A stretch of DNA of 64,000 nt from Rattus norvegicus. Its lineage: Eukaryota > Chordata > Mammalia > Rodentia > Muridae. The translations under genes and the position numbers were made by a program. Each line of letters opens with the position of its first letter. Positions within the stretch are counted from its first letter, which is position 1. Shown one piece after another: positions 50,396 to 62,700 of the stretch. The notes beneath the pieces are model-generated. The model was not told the DNA's origin. It did no database searches and worked only from the letters and a program-made list of their open reading frames with translations. The stretch is taken from assembly GCF_036323735.1 (NCBI RefSeq), contig NC_086034.1:66056439-66120438 (forward strand). Direction: 5' to 3'.

Positions 50396-51374
50396 TAGGT
50401 ATCTATCCATCAGTGGGGTTTAAAAAGTCTATGGCTCCAAGGTCATTATTATGAACACTGTACGGTATCATTGTTACAGAAGAAAAGAAGTTTCTAGAAG
50501 TTCTTATTAATAAAATGGTAATTTATTTGGGCCTTTACCAGTTCAGCTTCAAATTATTAACAATAAATTGATTATCCTTCAGACATATGTAGTAATGTAT
50601 CAAAATTATTACCGCAGCACATAAATTATAAACAAAACATCAAACACTGCTATGATCCTATTTTTAAAAAAGGAGACTTTTAGGCATCAAACCAAACATA
50701 ACACAGGCACATTACAGTGGTGACAAGATCAACACAGATGTTTCCAAGCACCTTTCCAAAACTGGTTTTACTGCTACACTTTGTGCCAACAAACCAACCA
50801 AAGTTTTGATATTACTTGTGAGGTATGTAATTCTCCCAGAGAATCATTTGGTTTTAAAAAAATCACAAAAGGCATAGAACCCAGCTATTGTGAAACAAAG
50901 AATTTCCTTCCATCCACCAGCAATGGTCTCCTACTCAAAATAAACACCAAGCAGAAATGGAAAGGAAATGAATATGTAGAAACCATAAGATCCCACCCCC
51001 ACAATAGAGATCCTGCAGTTCACTGCCTTTCCAATGTGAGGCCAAAATGCCCATGCTGGGCATTGGTGCTGAAAAGCTGTTTTAAAGCAATGAGCAAGTA
51101 GCAGTTTATCAAGAGCTCCCAAGCCCTTTGAGAGGCAGCTTACTCGCAGGACTTTTTTTCTCAGCCCTGGAGTGTTGGCACTTTGTTTCAAATGTCATCC
51201 ACCTCCAAGAACAGGAGAACACATTCGGAATAACAGATCCTTAATAGTAAAGGGCTATACTAGACATAATACATACATGTAGTGCAGACCTTAGCCAAAT
51301 ATTGAAATTTTAGAGGCCCTTCTTTAGTATGGCATCACACCACATGATAAACGCTAGATTTATTACTAATGCTA
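50396..51374. other. Unique DNA with 3'-UTR-like AT-rich part
   Basis: The part at 50500-50690 is AT-rich and on the minus strand has AAATAAATTACC-type words that could be read as a polyadenylation region, but no coding exon is linked to it. The plus frame at 50781-51101 has a Cys-rich start (see rejected items). I see no defensible gene. Confidence 0.4.
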
Positions 51375-51560
51375 ATGGTGGCTGACATTTATTGAGTGCG
51401 AAATGTATGCTAATCACTGCGCTTGGCACCTTCTAGCTACTTTCTTCTAGGGTGTTTACAAAACTCATTAGAAGTAGGTATTATAATTATAGTTTTAGGG
51501 ATAAACTAATGCATGGCTGTGGGATTTATATCGTTCAAACTGACAGAACTCCTGCAGGTT
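51375..51560 (-). mobile_element. MIR SINE, minus strand
   Basis: GCTGACATTTATTGAGTGCG, CTAATCACTGCGCTTGGCAC, CAAAACTCATTAGAAGTAGG and TATTATAATTATAG follow the reverse complement of the MIR 3' half (TTATTGAGCGCTTACTATGTGCC then AGGTAGGTA). Confidence 0.65.
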
Positions 51561-52956
51561 GGACCTGAGATACATTCAGATATTCTGACCTCAGGGCTGG
51601 TGCTTTACTGAGCTCAGAGTGTTACCAAGGAGCATCAGGCTGTACTAAGCACCACACAGTACTGAGCATCACGCTACATTTACAGCTGAAAAAGGCTGAG
51701 TAGTAGTGACCACCAGCTGCCTCTTTATGATGCTAAGTTTTAAAATGTCTGACTTTATTTTACCCCCCGCCCCGCCCCATAAAGGAAATAGATTTCCATA
51801 ACTTGTTCCATTGGTTTGAGTTTCCTAAAATTATTTTTTTCCAGAGGACACTAAATATCCTTGATAAAGAAACCACAATGCTTAGATAATTTCATATTTT
51901 TGAGAGAGAATGCTGGGTTGAACAATGTATGAAGGAATGGCTCATTTTGGCTCAGAGCCTCAGAAAGATTCCAATCCGTTGTGGTACGGAGGTATTCTAT
52001 TAACCTTTTCCAGGAGGGCATGGATAATAATAGCCTTTGAAAGCCTAAACAGGACACTACCAGCAGGCAAAATATTATTGACCCCAGCTTGAAGGGCCAA
52101 TGAGTATTTTGCTTATTTATGGGAGCATAGGTAAGTAGTTCCTTAAAGAACTATTTAGAGGTTACAGCAAATAGCATCACCCCCAAAAGTTAGACCCCAG
52201 CCTAGATAATGAGTTACCCAAAGCTTCATAGATGTATTCTCCTACAGATGGTTATTACTTTTATATAGTATAACCTCTGACACCATGTATACACCCGGGG
52301 CAGAATTCCATTAACCTTGGAGGCCAGTGAGTGGCTTGGCTCTCAGATGAGGACAAATGACTTGTCCCATCTTCTTTGAGAGAACACCTGGTCTTGTGAT
52401 GGGGCTCGTGCCAGTGGTCTGATTAAGACGATGGCCTTTGTATGCAGAGCAAAGAGTTTCACATCAGGGAGGGAGTAGTGAGAGGAGTGACCAGTCCATG
52501 TGTTCGGGAGCTCCAGGGAGAGCTATCCTCATGGTGTCCACTGGCCAGGAAGCAGAGCAAGAGACCAGATCTATGAGTAGATATAACATTTAGGCTTCTG
52601 TCCCTAGTAACCTACCTCTGTCAACCTGGCCTCATTGGCCTTTGCAGCCTTCGAAACAGTACTGTAGGCCTAAGGCAAAGATGAGTGTTCAAAATAGGAA
52701 CTGTAGGTGATATTTCCAACTCAAATCACAACACACAATTACATATGTGAACTGGATGTATAATTACATATCTCCAATGTTCTTAGTCCACAGAAGGCTT
52801 ATAGGTATTTTGTATAGTATTCACTGTAATTTGGTGTGTAAAAATGGTGTAGGTGACAAATGCCACTGTTTTGGAAAACAAACACTTTTTTTCCCCTTAA
52901 TTTTTATTACTGAGAGTAAGCAGAATTTCAATAATTACCTGTGTGGTCTAGGAAGT
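51561..52956. other. Unique DNA
   Basis: No gene or mobile element recognised. A C-rich run CCCCCCGCCCCGCCCC lies at about 51763-51778. Frames are short and without domain. Confidence 0.45.

Positions 52957-52993
<37 letters not shown>
52957..52993. repeat. (TG)n microsatellite
   Basis: About 14 TG units followed by TATGTATGTA. The many overlapping Cys/Val frames here are translated repeat. Confidence 0.95.
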
Positions 52994-52995
<2 letters not shown>

Positions 52996-53058
52996 TGCAT
53001 GTTTATTTGTTTTTTTCCTTTTTGAAAAAAGTGCTGGTGGTTTGCTTGCCTGCTTGCT

Positions 53059-53060
<2 letters not shown>

Positions 53061-53106
<46 letters not shown>
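53061..53106. repeat. (GA)n microsatellite
   Basis: About 23 GA units preceded by GCTT/GCCT units (53039-53060). Arg/Glu and Ser/Leu frames across it are translated repeat. Confidence 0.97.
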
Positions 53107-53110
<4 letters not shown>

Positions 53111-53556
53111 AGAGACACTGAAAGGTCATGGAGCTGGGTGGGGGTGGGATTGAGAGGTGTGAAGGATCTGGAAAGCATTGGGAGATAAGAAAGTGTGATG
53201 AAAATATATTGTAAGCATTTTTTCCAATAAAAACAAAATATGTGGATTACACAAGGCTTTTTGAATTGCAAATTATAGCATATACTGAAACTGGCTTAAT
53301 CAGAAAAGTTAGCTATTAATAAGCACCCACGACCTCTAAGGAGAGTACCAAAGAGCCCGACCTGGGGTTACACGGTCACCTGAAATGTTGCCCTTAGGTC
53401 ATATGGCCTCTGAGAATCTGTGAAGACAGTGGTCAGCTTCAGAATCCACGTTGCCAAATGCCTCCTGCTTGTTCTTGCCAGAAAGAACATCTTCCTGGTT
53501 TGGTCCCAGATGTTAAGCAAGTCTGTCTGAACTCATACTGTGAAAGAATTCCAAAT

Positions 53557-54534
53557 CCACATTTTCTGTATCCCGTTGAAGGACATCTGGGTTCTTTCCA
53601 GCTTCTGGCTATTATAAATAAGGCTGCTATGAACATAGTGGAGCATGTGTCTTTGTTGTATGTTGGAGGATCTTTTGGGTATATGCCTAGGAGAGGTATA
53701 GCTGGGTCCTCAGGTAGTACAATGTCCAATTTTCTGAGGAACCACCAGACTGATTTTCGGAGTGGTTGTACCAGTTTGCAATCCCACAAACAATGGAGGA
53801 GTGTTCCTCTCTCTCCACATCTTCATCAGCATCTGTTGTCGCCTGGGTTTTTGATCTTATCCATTCTGATTGGTATGAGGTGGAATCTCAGTGTTGTTTT
53901 GATTTGCATTTCCCTGATGACTAAGGATGTTGAACATTTCTTTAGGTGTTTCATGGCCATTTGATATTCCTCAGTTGAGATTTCTTTGTTTAGCTCTGTA
54001 TCCCATTTTTAATAGGGTTATTTGATTCTCTGGAGTCTACCTTCTTGAGTTCTTTGTATATATTAGATATTAGCCCTCTATCTATCAGATGTAAGATTAG
54101 TATAGATCTTTTCTCAATCTGTTGGTTGCTGTTTTGTCCTATTGACAGTCTCCTTATAGAAGCTTTGCAATTTTATGAGGTCCCACTTGTCAATTCTTGA
54201 TCTTAGATCATAAGTCATTGGTGTTCTGTTCAGGAAAAATTCCCCTGAATCCATGTGTTTGAGGATTTCCCCCACTTTCTCTTCTATTAGATTTAGTGTA
54301 TCTGGTTTTATTGGAGGTCCTTGATTCACTTGAGCTTTGTACAAGGAGATAAGAATGGATTGATTTGCTTTCTTCTACATGCTGACTTCCAGTTGTACCA
54401 GCACCATTTATTGAAAATGTTATCTTTTTTTCCATTGGATGGTTTTAGCTCCTTTGTCAAAGATCAAGTGACCACAGGTGTGTGGTTTCATTTCTGGGTC
54501 TTCAATTCTATCCCATTGATCTACCTATCTGTCT
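53557..54534 (-). mobile_element. Twin-primed LINE-1, inverted 5' segment (ORF2 C-terminal region)
   Basis: The minus strand encodes pieces of L1 ORF2, such as PAIPLLGIYPKD with NKDTCSTMFIAALF (within 53557-53789) and RIDKWDLIKLQSF (within 54114-54344), with frameshifts between them. The segment runs from CCACATTTTCTGTATC at the left to CTACCTATCTGTCTC at 54534. A target-site duplication, AAAGAATTCCAAAT, lies at 53543-53556 just before it. It joins a sense L1 segment at 54535, the classic twin-priming structure. Substitutions and frameshifts mean no working protein. Confidence 0.95.
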
Positions 54535-55412
54535 CACACAATGGAGTACTACTCAGCTTTTAAAAACAATGACTTCGTGAAATTCTTAGGCGAATGGATG
54601 GAACTAGAATATATCCTCCTGAGTGAGGCAACCCAATCACAAAAGAACACACATCATATGCACTCATAGATAAGTGGATATTAGGCCAAAAGTTCGGAAT
54701 ATCCAAGAGACAATTCACAGACCACATGAAGCTCAAGAGAAGTAATTCCAGTGTGGATGCTTCAATACTTCTTAGAAGAGGGAACAAAATACTCACAGGA
54801 GGAAATATGGAGCCAAAGTTTGAGACAGAGACTGAAGGAAAGGCCATTTAGAGACTGCCACATATGGGGATTCATCCCACATGCAGTCACCAAACCCAGT
54901 CACTATTGGGGATAACAAGAGGTACATGCTGACAGGAGCCTGATATAGCTGTCTTCTGAGAGGCTCTGCCAGAGCCTGACAAATACAGACCCAGATACTT
55001 GAAACCAACCATTGAACTGAGAATGGGGTCCCCAATGGAGGAGGTAAGAAAGGACTGAGGTAGCTGAGGGGGTTTGCAACTCTAAAGGAAGAACAACAGT
55101 ATTAACCAACCAGATACCCAGAGCTCTACCAACAAAAGAGTATACATGGCTCCAGCTGCATATGTAGCAGAGGATGTCCTTGTTGGGCATCAATGGGATG
55201 AGAGGCCCTTGGTCCTGTGAAGGCTGGATGCCCCGGTGTAAGGGAATGCCAGGGTGGGGAGGCAGGGGGGAGTGGGTGGATGGGTGAGGGAGAACCCTCA
55301 TGGAAAAAGGGTTGGGGGTATGGGTTAGGGGGTTTCTCAAGGGGAAACCAGAAAGTGGGATAACATTTGAAATGTTGATAAAGAAAACATCCAATAAAAA
55401 AATAAAAAAAAT
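54535..55412 (+). mobile_element. Twin-primed LINE-1, sense segment (ORF2 end and 3' UTR)
   Basis: It begins ACACAATGGAGTACTACTCA, the ORF2 sequence that normally follows the left edge of the inverted segment after only about 8 bases. It continues through GGATGGAACTAGAATATATC, CAGGAGCCTGATATAGCTGT, GGCTCCAGCTGCATATGTAG, a G-rich tract (55250-55335) and GATAACATTTGAAATG. The tail is A-rich (55388-55412). The second target copy, AAAGGAATTCCGAAA, is at 55413-55427, differing from the first by one inserted G and one substitution. It is the rat L1 type and fairly young. Confidence 0.95.
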
Positions 55413-55427
55413 AAAGGAATTCCGAAA

Positions 55428-56720
55428 CCTAAGGAACTGTTCAAAGATACTTATCTGTCACCTTTAGTATGCTTCCAGGGACTATGCAAATTATAAAATC
55501 CTCATTGAACCTCTTCTCCTTGGTTGTATTTCTTCCTCCTTGATTGTATTTCTTTGTCATTTATATTTCTTCTGAAAGTTAAGCCCTGACAGGGAACAGA
55601 GATTATACCCATCCCTCAAAGGGCACTGTGCAAAGTCCACAAGACTGTTTGAGACTCCTGCCAAAAAGGGACTTTGGTGACTGGCATTCAAGCGAACAAC
55701 ATTCAGTGGGAGCTGGAGAAAATGATTGCAGTTCAGAAGTGCAAAGAGCAGTACCGATGTGGCATGTCCTCCAAAGTGGTGACTCAAGCACTGGCTAGAA
55801 AACGGATGGGTTTTCTGAGCATGCCCATTGACAGACAGAACAGGAACTTTGATCTCCCTACTCACTGGAGCCCAAGTCAAGGCGCGGAAAAGCAAGTTGC
55901 CTGTAATGGAGGAATTGGGCTCTTTCAGTCAAAGGATCTAAAGGAGGTCACATCTGGGAATTGAACGCCTCATAGTCCTCAGATGTAGAATAGGATTTGA
56001 AACAGATCGGTACAGCACAAATGCATTGTATCTGTGTGGGTGTCATCCTTCCAAAATTGTGAGTCCTTATCATGGCATTTGATTTAAATTTACACAAAGG
56101 ATTAAATTGGAAACTAAATTCTGTGTGTGGTTAAGATGATTTTGCTTCACTTTTGTTAATCCAATTTGTTCATAGGTAAAATCCAGTTTGCATATAGTTG
56201 GTCACATTTTTAAACAAAGACTTCCAGGACTCTATTTTGGAAAGCAGTGACATGTCCCATGGGGAGAGAGAGAGAGAGACAGCAAGGACTCCTGTGAGAT
56301 CTTTTCCTGCTTGGCCACTAACTTGGGGACCTGGTCAGGCCATTCCACAATTCACTTGCAACACTCCTTTAGTGCTACATGTAGACCTGGGGATTTCATT
56401 TATGAAGTTCAACACTGCACAGCTTATTCCTATAAATCATGGTTTTTGTGTGTTCTCTTATTTTTACAGACTAAGAGGGGTTGGTAAACTTCTTCCTTGC
56501 AGAATAGCCAGCTTAAAGAAGTTGTTAGACAGGGAATACTGTGGAAGGTTAGAGTTTTAAGGCTAAGGTGGAAAGAAGGGAAAGGCTTTCTCCTTACCTT
56601 TTGAAACTCACTGAGCTTCATTTTTATTTACAGACATGACAAAAAAATGTGTGGCTCCTGAACATGATTGGGCTTCACCATGGTTTGTTTAGGGAGGGCT
56701 TAGGGAGGTTGACTTAGTAG
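55428..56720. other. Unique DNA
   Basis: No repeat recognised. Overlapping frames at 55557-55964 on both strands (up to 112 codons) lack a domain. A short GA run sits near 56262-56279. Confidence 0.45.
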
Positions 56721-56754
56721 CAAAACAAACAAACAAACAAACAAACAAACAAAC
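56721..56754. repeat. (CAAA)n tetranucleotide repeat
   Basis: About eight CAAA units after an initial CAAAA. Confidence 0.95.
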
Positions 56755-57229
56755 ATTGATGATGTGACCGTTCTTACTGTTCTTTAATGTTTATTCAGTT
56801 AGGAAAAGATTGAATGTAATAGACACAGAGCATGTAGGTGTAAGGGAGATGATATACAAAACCAGAATAATAACAATATTTATCTTGTTATTCTAATGTT
56901 GATGTATATACATATATGTATGTATGTCAATTGTCATAATTACAGCATAGCACTCAGCACATGCTTTGTAAATAAACTAGTATAACAAATAAGTATTTTT
57001 CCTGTTAAATACAGTCTTTTTTAAATGATTTCCTTATTTTGTTGGAATGTAAATAAAATGTTTATTTTTTTTAGCAGGGCTACAGGTTGAATTTTTCTAG
57101 TGGGGCCACAGTATTCTTCAATGATAAAATTAGTAATATCATCATTAATAACCAGTATTTGTTAAATTCAAAATTCAAATATTAATCACTACATATATAT
57201 ATATATATAATGTGTATGCATGTGTGTGC
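56755..57229. other. AT-rich unique DNA
   Basis: TATG/TATA-rich patches near 56900-56930 and 57190-57212. No gene or element recognised. Confidence 0.5.
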
Positions 57230-57420
57230 ATGTGCTCATTTAATCTCACAGTATCCTAACCTATATTCTATACAAATGCATGTAACTTTTCTATCAGGAA
57301 AAGGTGGTACAGAGTTTTCAGGAAATGTAGGCAAAGTTCTATAGCTGCTAGCTTATGGGCAGGTTTGAATCCAAACAGTTAGTTGGCAAGTTCAAGTTCT
57401 AAATTTCCAGGTGTCCTGTA
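57230..57420 (-). mobile_element. Decayed MIR SINE, minus strand
   Basis: CATTTAATCTCACAGTATCC, AATGTAGGCAAAGTTCTATA, GCTGCTAGCTTATGGGCAGG and TTTGAATCCAAACAG track the reverse complement of MIR in order. Confidence 0.6.
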
Positions 57421-57709
57421 CGTGGAGACAGTGACTGATATGCACTCTTATAGCATGTTTTCAGACTGAAAAAGTTAATTAAAAATAAGTAGATAGATGG
57501 GAAAATAAAAAGCCTCAGAGCCTTAGTGCTGGATGAGAGTGCTGTGAACATTTGGAGTACACATACTTGATGGTTTTCTTTTTACAACCTCTCACTACAG
57601 ATAAATAGTTTTAAGTCATACGATGCCTATTTCTTTAAGTTGGTTTTATTTAGTTAATATATCAAAAGTTTTCTCACATATTATTATTTTAGGTATGAAT
57701 TGTAATGAA

Positions 57710-57766
57710 TACACACATGCGCACGCACACGCACACACATACACACACACACACACACACACATAT
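57710..57766. repeat. (CA)n microsatellite
   Basis: CA units with TG, CG and TA interruptions at the left, 17 or so clean units at the right, close to the tail side of an adjacent B1. Confidence 0.95.
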
Positions 57767-57774
57767 GTATATTA

Positions 57775-57885
57775 CATTTTTGAGGCAGGATTTTGCTATG
57801 TAGGCCAGTCTGTCTTTGGACTTCTGCTTCATCCTCTTAAATGCAGGGCCTACAATATAGGCATGCATCATCATGGCCAGTTTGT
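57775..57885 (-). mobile_element. B1 SINE, minus strand
   Basis: TTTTTGAGGCAGGATTTTGC, TATGTAGGCCAGTCTGTC, CTTAAATGCAGGGCCTACAA and GCATGCATCATCATGGCCAG follow the reverse complement of B1. Diverged but full length or nearly so. Confidence 0.75.
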
Positions 57886-59614
57886 TCTACACTTTTCAAT
57901 ACACCAACTATTGTTGAATAGATTATTTCTGTCTCTTGCTTGCAGAAAGAAAAATTTATCATAAAAACAAAAGAGAATGTGTTGTCAAACATGTACAGCT
58001 CACTAAAATATAAAATGTCTGTGATTATAACTGATTGATGTCGTTATGCTTTTTTAAAAAATTGGGTTCACTTACCTCTTCCCCATCAATCCTGGCATAT
58101 TTCAAAGTTATAATTTGCATTTAGGCAGTTTGACACAAGGTAGTTTGGTCTGCAGTTACGATTTTCGCATTGAGTCAGATTCAGTGGATGCCTTTTCTTT
58201 GGAAACTGCCTGTGGTGTCTTGGCTGGGCTCAAAGGCCTCATTGTACTGCTACAAAATGCTGTGCATTACTATTTTGTCTCCAAATTTTTGGATCCAAGG
58301 TGTTCTCAGTATGAAGTGCTATTTTCCTCGCGAATTTTCTCCAATTTTCATTACAGATGTATTCTCTTTGTGAAAACTGATACCACTGCATCTAGTTTCC
58401 TCTGCATTTTGCTAGCAGTTCCCTTGCTCTTTAAGGCTGAGTGTCTCCCACGATAATTATGTTCACGCTGATAGAGGACACAGTGTTCACATGAAGGCCA
58501 TTACTGGGAGTTTGCATTGTAGAAAACGTGAAATAATATTAAGATTGAGTGTTTTGATGCCCCTGAGACCAGAAACAGCAGCCTGTATCTTCTGCATTCT
58601 TGTTTTTAGAAGTGATTTGAAACGAGATGCTTAACCCCTAACACTGGTGCTTACGTATAATGTGGGATGTTATAAGGACTATGTAAAGAGAGCATGCATT
58701 GTGTTTACGCTGCAGGAAGAACGTGTGGTTGTTAATTCACATTATCATCATTAGTGAATGTATTTACCTTTACCCTAATAAATGTGGAGTATTACTTTAT
58801 GTGGAAAATCTATGCAATGTTGTCAAAATGTACAGTTCTCAATTGGGGAGCTGATGACAAAGGTCTTACTATATGCAGAGTTATAGAATGATCAATCATG
58901 CAAACTTCGAGTCCTTAACAACAGTAACACACGTATACACAGTTTGCTAAGAAGTTTCCACTTTATATTGTATATTTTATGTGTAATAAATACATTATAG
59001 AACTCACAAATTGAAATTTCTTTGAGCTTCTAATTATTACAAGTGCATCAAATCCATTGTCTATCATTTCAGAGTTGCTATGCCATAGCCCTGAAACAGT
59101 TTCTCCAGAATAACACATTCTCCAGTGGCAACATTGTCATCTGATCCCAGGGTCATCATCATTACTGATGTGAAATCAGACACCAAACCACTGATATGGC
59201 AGAGTAGCCACACATATCTTTTCCTTCTTACCTGGCTCTGTACTGTAGTTGATTCTCCCTCTGTGTATGGAATTAACTATGGGGCTTCCTAAGGGAACAC
59301 GTTTTAGTGATCCATCTGTGAAGGTGATGGAAACGTAGAGTGAATGGAAGGTTCCACACATTTCCACCCTGTGGATTCTGTTTAGGCAAAATAAACCAAA
59401 GCCCAACTAGTGAGAGAGGCTGGCAAAGTGCTGTGGAGAGTTTTGGCAAGAGAGAAGGAAAAGAGAGTCTATAATGTATCTAAATTCATTATTTCCTAAA
59501 CTTGGGGATGAATACAAATAAATGACATTTCAAAATGTCATGAAAGAAAACCTTTAAAAAGCTATTGCAGCTTCAGTTAATGTGTGAGGAAAATAATCAC
59601 CTCAGATGTGATCA
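57886..59614. other. Unique DNA
   Basis: No mobile element recognised. The plus frame at 58115-58456 (113 codons) is Phe/Leu/Ser-rich with no domain, and a second overlapping frame is also open. I do not call a gene. Confidence 0.45.
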
Positions 59615-59656
59615 TTAGCCCTTCTACCAGGTGACTTAGCCCTTCTACCAGGTGAC
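59615..59656. repeat. Perfect 21-bp tandem duplication
   Basis: The 21-bp unit TTAGCCCTTCTACCAGGTGA plus C occurs at 59615-59635 and again at 59636-59656 with no mismatch. Confidence 0.97.
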
Positions 59657-59680
59657 TCTTGATTGTGTCACAGTGACAAT

Positions 59681-59713
59681 GAAAACTCTGAAAACTCTGA
59701 AAACTCTGAAAAC
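59681..59713. repeat. (GAAAACTCT)n 9-bp tandem repeat
   Basis: Three perfect 9-bp units (59681-59707) and a partial fourth, GAAAAC. Confidence 0.95.
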
Positions 59714-59793
59714 ACACACTCTCTCTCCCTCTCTCTCTCCCTCCCCCCCTCTCTCTCCCTCCCTCCCTCCCTCCCTCCCTCCCTCCCTCCCCC
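59714..59793. repeat. CT / CCCT pyrimidine tract
   Basis: CT dinucleotides change into (CCCT)n with a C7 run in the middle. All-pyrimidine over about 75 bp on the plus strand. Confidence 0.95.
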
Positions 59794-62700
59794 TTTCTCA
59801 TGTCTATTTCTTACCTAATTTGTGATTTTATTTTCTCAGGCTTTCTCTACCCTTTTAAGTGTAACCTAAGAATAAGTTACAACACTGGCAGACATAAGGC
59901 ATTCTAGAAATTGAGGGCCGGAGGGTAAGTATTCTCAATGATAGGACAATGGAGAAGACTCTTCCATTCCTGAGCCACAGCAGTATGTAAGTGACATCAT
60001 AGGCTCCTGGGAAGATAGCTGAGGTAAAAAGACTAGTGGCCTGTGTCCTCAGCTTCCTCTTTGAGTTTTAATATCTGCATAAAGCTGCATAACTTTTAAA
60101 GAACCATTTCTCAACAATAAAATGGTTTGTCCTGAGTCTTCTTTTTAGAAACATGATGCTAAAATAGTACGGAAATGGTAATCTCTCTCCCATGTGTTAG
60201 GAAGCATAGACACTCATAGATTAAAAACTCTTGATACACTGATAAAATAACAAAATCTTATGGAGAGGTAGACTTCCAGATACACTTCTAAGCCATTAGA
60301 ATTCATATTGACTGGCACTTTTTACATGCGGTATTTATTTCTGTAATATACATATTTATGGGTTGATTTTGATCACTATGTTTAGGTAAATAAATAACCT
60401 TGGAAATTATTTCTGTATTATAATCAAAAGTGCTCAATTGGAAACTTACCTGCTACTATTTTGAGGTTAGAAAAATAAAAAAAAACTTTTACTGTATTAC
60501 TTTTTTAAGTGTATTACTTTTGTTAATAATAATAATAATAATAATAGGTTTAAATGAATATGTTGTCTTCTCAAATCTCTAGCAATTATTATCCATAAAG
60601 GATTCCTCTGAGAGGTCTGCCAAAAAAAAGAGAGCCCTTTAGGAACCTTGAGGAAAAACTTTCTTCTTTGAAGTCTTTCAACATTGTTCAGCATCATAGG
60701 CCATTAATCTAAGGATTACCTTGGTATTATGTCATCCTAAAGACTTCAATTTAGAACGATTTGTTTGAAGAGTTAAGTGACATAAACTCTTTGACTTGGC
60801 CAAGGAATGTATGGAAAGAGTACCGGTCATGCTACATTAAAACCATCCAAAATAAATTAATGAATAGAGTTTATGCCATTTTACACATCAGAGGATGATG
60901 AGGTTGCTATTACCAATAGAAAGTCAAGAAAGTCTGATGGCTTTACATCTGGAGCAAAGAGGTTTTCTCTCTCACCTTCCCACTCTAACAGACCAATAAA
61001 CAAGTAAAGTTTCTAAAATCTTCCAATGTGAACATTAAGAAAATATTATATCCTATAATGCTGAATAACTACCCATCAACCCTCATTGATACTAAGAATT
61101 GATTGTCTTCCTTCCCCCATCCTCCAGTGTGTACAACATCCTGTGAATAAGGAGTGTCTACTTCTGATCCTTACTCTCTTTGAATCTCTGAAGCTTCAAC
61201 ATGAATGGATAAGGCTAGAAATGTGATCTATTTTTAGGTTCCTTTAGGTTCAGAAGTCAGTTCTCTGTGGAGTTTCAGGGATTGCCCAGATGCTCATGGG
61301 TTATTTTTGAGTCAGTTGACATTGAGGAAAGCAATAATGTGTACATTCTTGACTTTCCTGAATGAGGTAAATGTGAAAGATAGGGAGCCGATGTTTGCTC
61401 AGCACAGGCAATCTATATGATGCTCTGAGTTAGCCACAGTAGGAAGGTTCTGCCTGTTACTCTAATGATATTTCTTCCTAGATGAAAATTGAATCAATGG
61501 TTAGTATGCACAGCCCATTTAAAATTATATAGCTGTCAGGAAAAGTCACTACTCATGTTCCTGAACATCAGGGCAGAGATGGGTAGCATACTAGAGACAT
61601 AGAGAGCTCCCTTGGCAGTATTTATCTACAAAATAAGAATGTGGTTTTAGGAAACAAGTTAACATTCACATTATAATTGAGGCAAATGTTGTGTAAATGT
61701 GTAATATTGTGAGTTTGTAATGTTAGTGTAAGAATTGGTATAGGCTTAGATCTTTCAAAACCTACTTTTAATAAGGGTTATCAAACAGTCTGACCCCTCT
61801 TCTAGCTCACTGTCCAAAGGTAGGGGAGAAAAGATGGTAATAGGACAAGAGGATGTGGACCTATTTAGAAGTAGTTATTTGAGACATCTCAAGTCTCCAT
61901 TTGTCAGGATACCAGCAGTCCAGTTCAGTAGTTTCAGGATACCATATAAATAAATCATCAGTGGTGTCCCTATCCAGAAACAGCCAGACCTCTGCCAAAT
62001 CAACATGAGTCAGTAGGAGCAACCAGGGCCAGCGGGGAAGCCAGAAGAAGTTGTCTGCTATGCCTCTCTCAATGAAGAGAAGATCAGTGGAGGTGAAGAC
62101 TTGAGACCGATGAACAAAAGTTGCAAAGCTAGCTGTGCATGCCCACCATCACTGTCCATTAAGTCCTATCTATAATCTCTCCAAATATCACATCATGTCC
62201 TCCCCTGGGTCTTGCCTTAGCAAGACACCACATGAGTTTGCATCACATGACACATCCAGAAACTTTACTTTAAACTGAAGACTGAATTCTAGTGTTCTGT
62301 TTGTTAATTCTCTACCTACATGTGTTCATTTTACATGCCAGACTACTTATAGTCTTTCATTGCTTGGATCACCATGGAGTATAATCTTATAAAAAAAGGT
62401 GGTCAGTGAATTTGCCTTCATATTCATATTTCATATGCAACCTGAAATGCTTCTAGCGTCTTCTACTACAAAATTAAGATAGACCTCAAGATTAAACAGC
62501 AAAGATCTACAGAGACATATTCATAACGTTTTATGGTCTGATATATCAATTTTTAGGGAGTTGGCGATTTACTGCTTGAGTGCAAATACAATCACAGGGA
62601 GGGAAACAACAATGATTTTAAACATATTTGTTGTGCGATTCTGTCCTTTGACTAGAACTCTCATTACAGCCTTAATCACAGCGGCTTTGATTAAGACCCA

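Noticed and set aside
50781..51101. Cys-rich peptide start resembling a RanBP2-type zinc finger (CEVCNSPRE)
   Set aside because: The spacing of the first cysteine pair does not fit the family, the frame needs a non-ATG start, and nothing downstream resembles a known protein. Judged chance similarity.
52935..53271. Several overlapping open frames on both strands
   Set aside because: Translated TG and GA microsatellites give Cys/Val, Ser/Leu and Arg/Glu runs.
53458..53964. 168-codon plus-strand open frame, the longest in the window
   Set aside because: From 53557 it is antisense to L1 ORF2; the rest is flanking DNA. Not a gene.
55557..55964. Overlapping 112- and 96-codon frames on opposite strands
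   Set aside because: No domain on either strand and no conserved motif recognised. Mutual shadow frames.
58115..58456. 113-codon plus-strand frame that looked exon-like at first
   Set aside because: Hydrophobic and Ser-rich with no domain; a second frame over the same bases is open too. No support for splicing.
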